This document shows, piece after piece, positions 6,358 to 6,546 of a stretch of 6,546 nt of DNA. The notes beneath the pieces were generated by a model. The model searched no databases and had not been told where the DNA came from. It worked only from the letters and a program-made list of their open reading frames with translations. The number at the start of each line of letters is the position of its first letter. Within the stretch, counting starts at the first letter, position 1. This DNA is from JAAYBQ01 sp035403465 (GTDB lineage: Bacteria; Spirochaetota; UBA4802; UBA5550). The position numbers were made by a program, and so were the translations under genes. The stretch is taken from positions 1 to 6,546 of the forward strand of contig DAONFG010000082.1 of the NCBI GenBank assembly GCA_035403465.1. The letters run 5' to 3'.

Positions 6358-6546
6358 AACAAAATCTTCAGTATAAATTACTTCATTATATTTAATTGAA
6401 ATTTTATTATCATTGTTTATTGAAAGCGCAAATCCGAAGAATTCTGTTGTTATCCAGATTACATCTGTGGGGTTAATATCCTAATCGACTATGTATGAGA
6501 CCCTGTCATTTTTACGATCGTAGCTTATTGTAAAAAGATAAGTAAC
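6358..6546 (-). pseudogene. 5' part of the sensor gene, interrupted by in-frame TAG (6481-6483), runs off right edge
   Basis: The frame of the downstream sensor ORF continues upstream of its GTG for 41 sense codons, meets one TAG (6483-6481), then stays open for 21 more codons to the window edge. The other two - strand frames contain several stops across the same AT-rich stretch. The peptide before the stop contains VTYLFTISYDRK and then SYIVD, like the strand pairs that open PDC/Cache sensor domains. The peptide after it (for example ITTEFFGFALSINN and ISIKYNEVIYTEDF) runs smoothly into the annotated ORF. No ATG, GTG or TTG lies between the TAG and the GTG at 6357. The likeliest readings are a recent nonsense mutation or a base-call error. 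Readthrough is less likely, because the acyltransferase gene here uses TAG as an ordinary stop. Confidence 0.6.

Noticed and set aside
6481..6483. TAG as evidence of genome-wide stop-codon recoding
   Set aside because: The acyltransferase gene in the same window ends with TAG at a sensible family length, and reading through it would only add 13 codons before TGA. One unexplained TAG is better explained by mutation or sequencing error.
1..6546. CRISPR arrays, tRNA/rRNA genes, insertion sequences, prophage or toxin-antitoxin genes
   Set aside because: I saw no spaced direct repeats, cloverleaf patterns, transposase motifs, terminal inverted repeats with target duplications, or small paired ORFs on reading both strands.

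Overview
The window comes from a diderm bacterium of moderate-to-low GC (roughly 40-45% by eye). It carries envelope- and lipid-related genes and one membrane sensor. The protein types seen here (an RND exporter of the COG1033 kind, a PaaK/CapK-like adenylating enzyme, a PlsC-type acyltransferase, and a sensor ending in a four-cysteine LPICSSCKKIRDD domain) are what I would expect in Spirochaetota or Desulfobacterota. No ribosomal or other marker gene is present, so the phylum is a guess.

Layout from left to right. The last 29 codons of an unidentified + strand gene end at base 90. They abut, stop codon to stop codon, a large - strand RND/MMPL-family transporter (91-2910). A 246-bp AT-rich divergent spacer (2911-3156) follows. 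It holds a convincing sigma70-type promoter facing right and two inverted repeats that could be operators. Next is a + strand phenylacetate-CoA-ligase-like protein (3157-4443). It runs convergently, 21 bp apart, into a - strand lysophospholipid-acyltransferase-like gene (4465 to about 5331). Upstream of that, on the same strand and probably in the same transcript, is a HAMP-containing membrane sensor (5362-6357). Its reading frame continues to the right edge of the window and is broken once, by an in-frame TAG at 6481-6483.

How the genes may work together is inference. The ligase-like protein could activate a carboxylic acid, the acyltransferase could place an acyl group on a lipid, and the divergently transcribed RND pump could move a lipid-like product across the envelope. 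This would resemble FadD/acyltransferase/MmpL groupings in mycobacteria. Nothing in the sequence fixes a substrate.

I do not see a clearly new system such as a defence island, CRISPR array, mobile element or novel RNA. The most notable points are the interrupted sensor gene, the lack of any recognised output domain in that sensor, the non-canonical catalytic motifs in the acyltransferase, a calcium-loop-like motif in the transporter, and the paired inverted repeats in the divergent promoter region.
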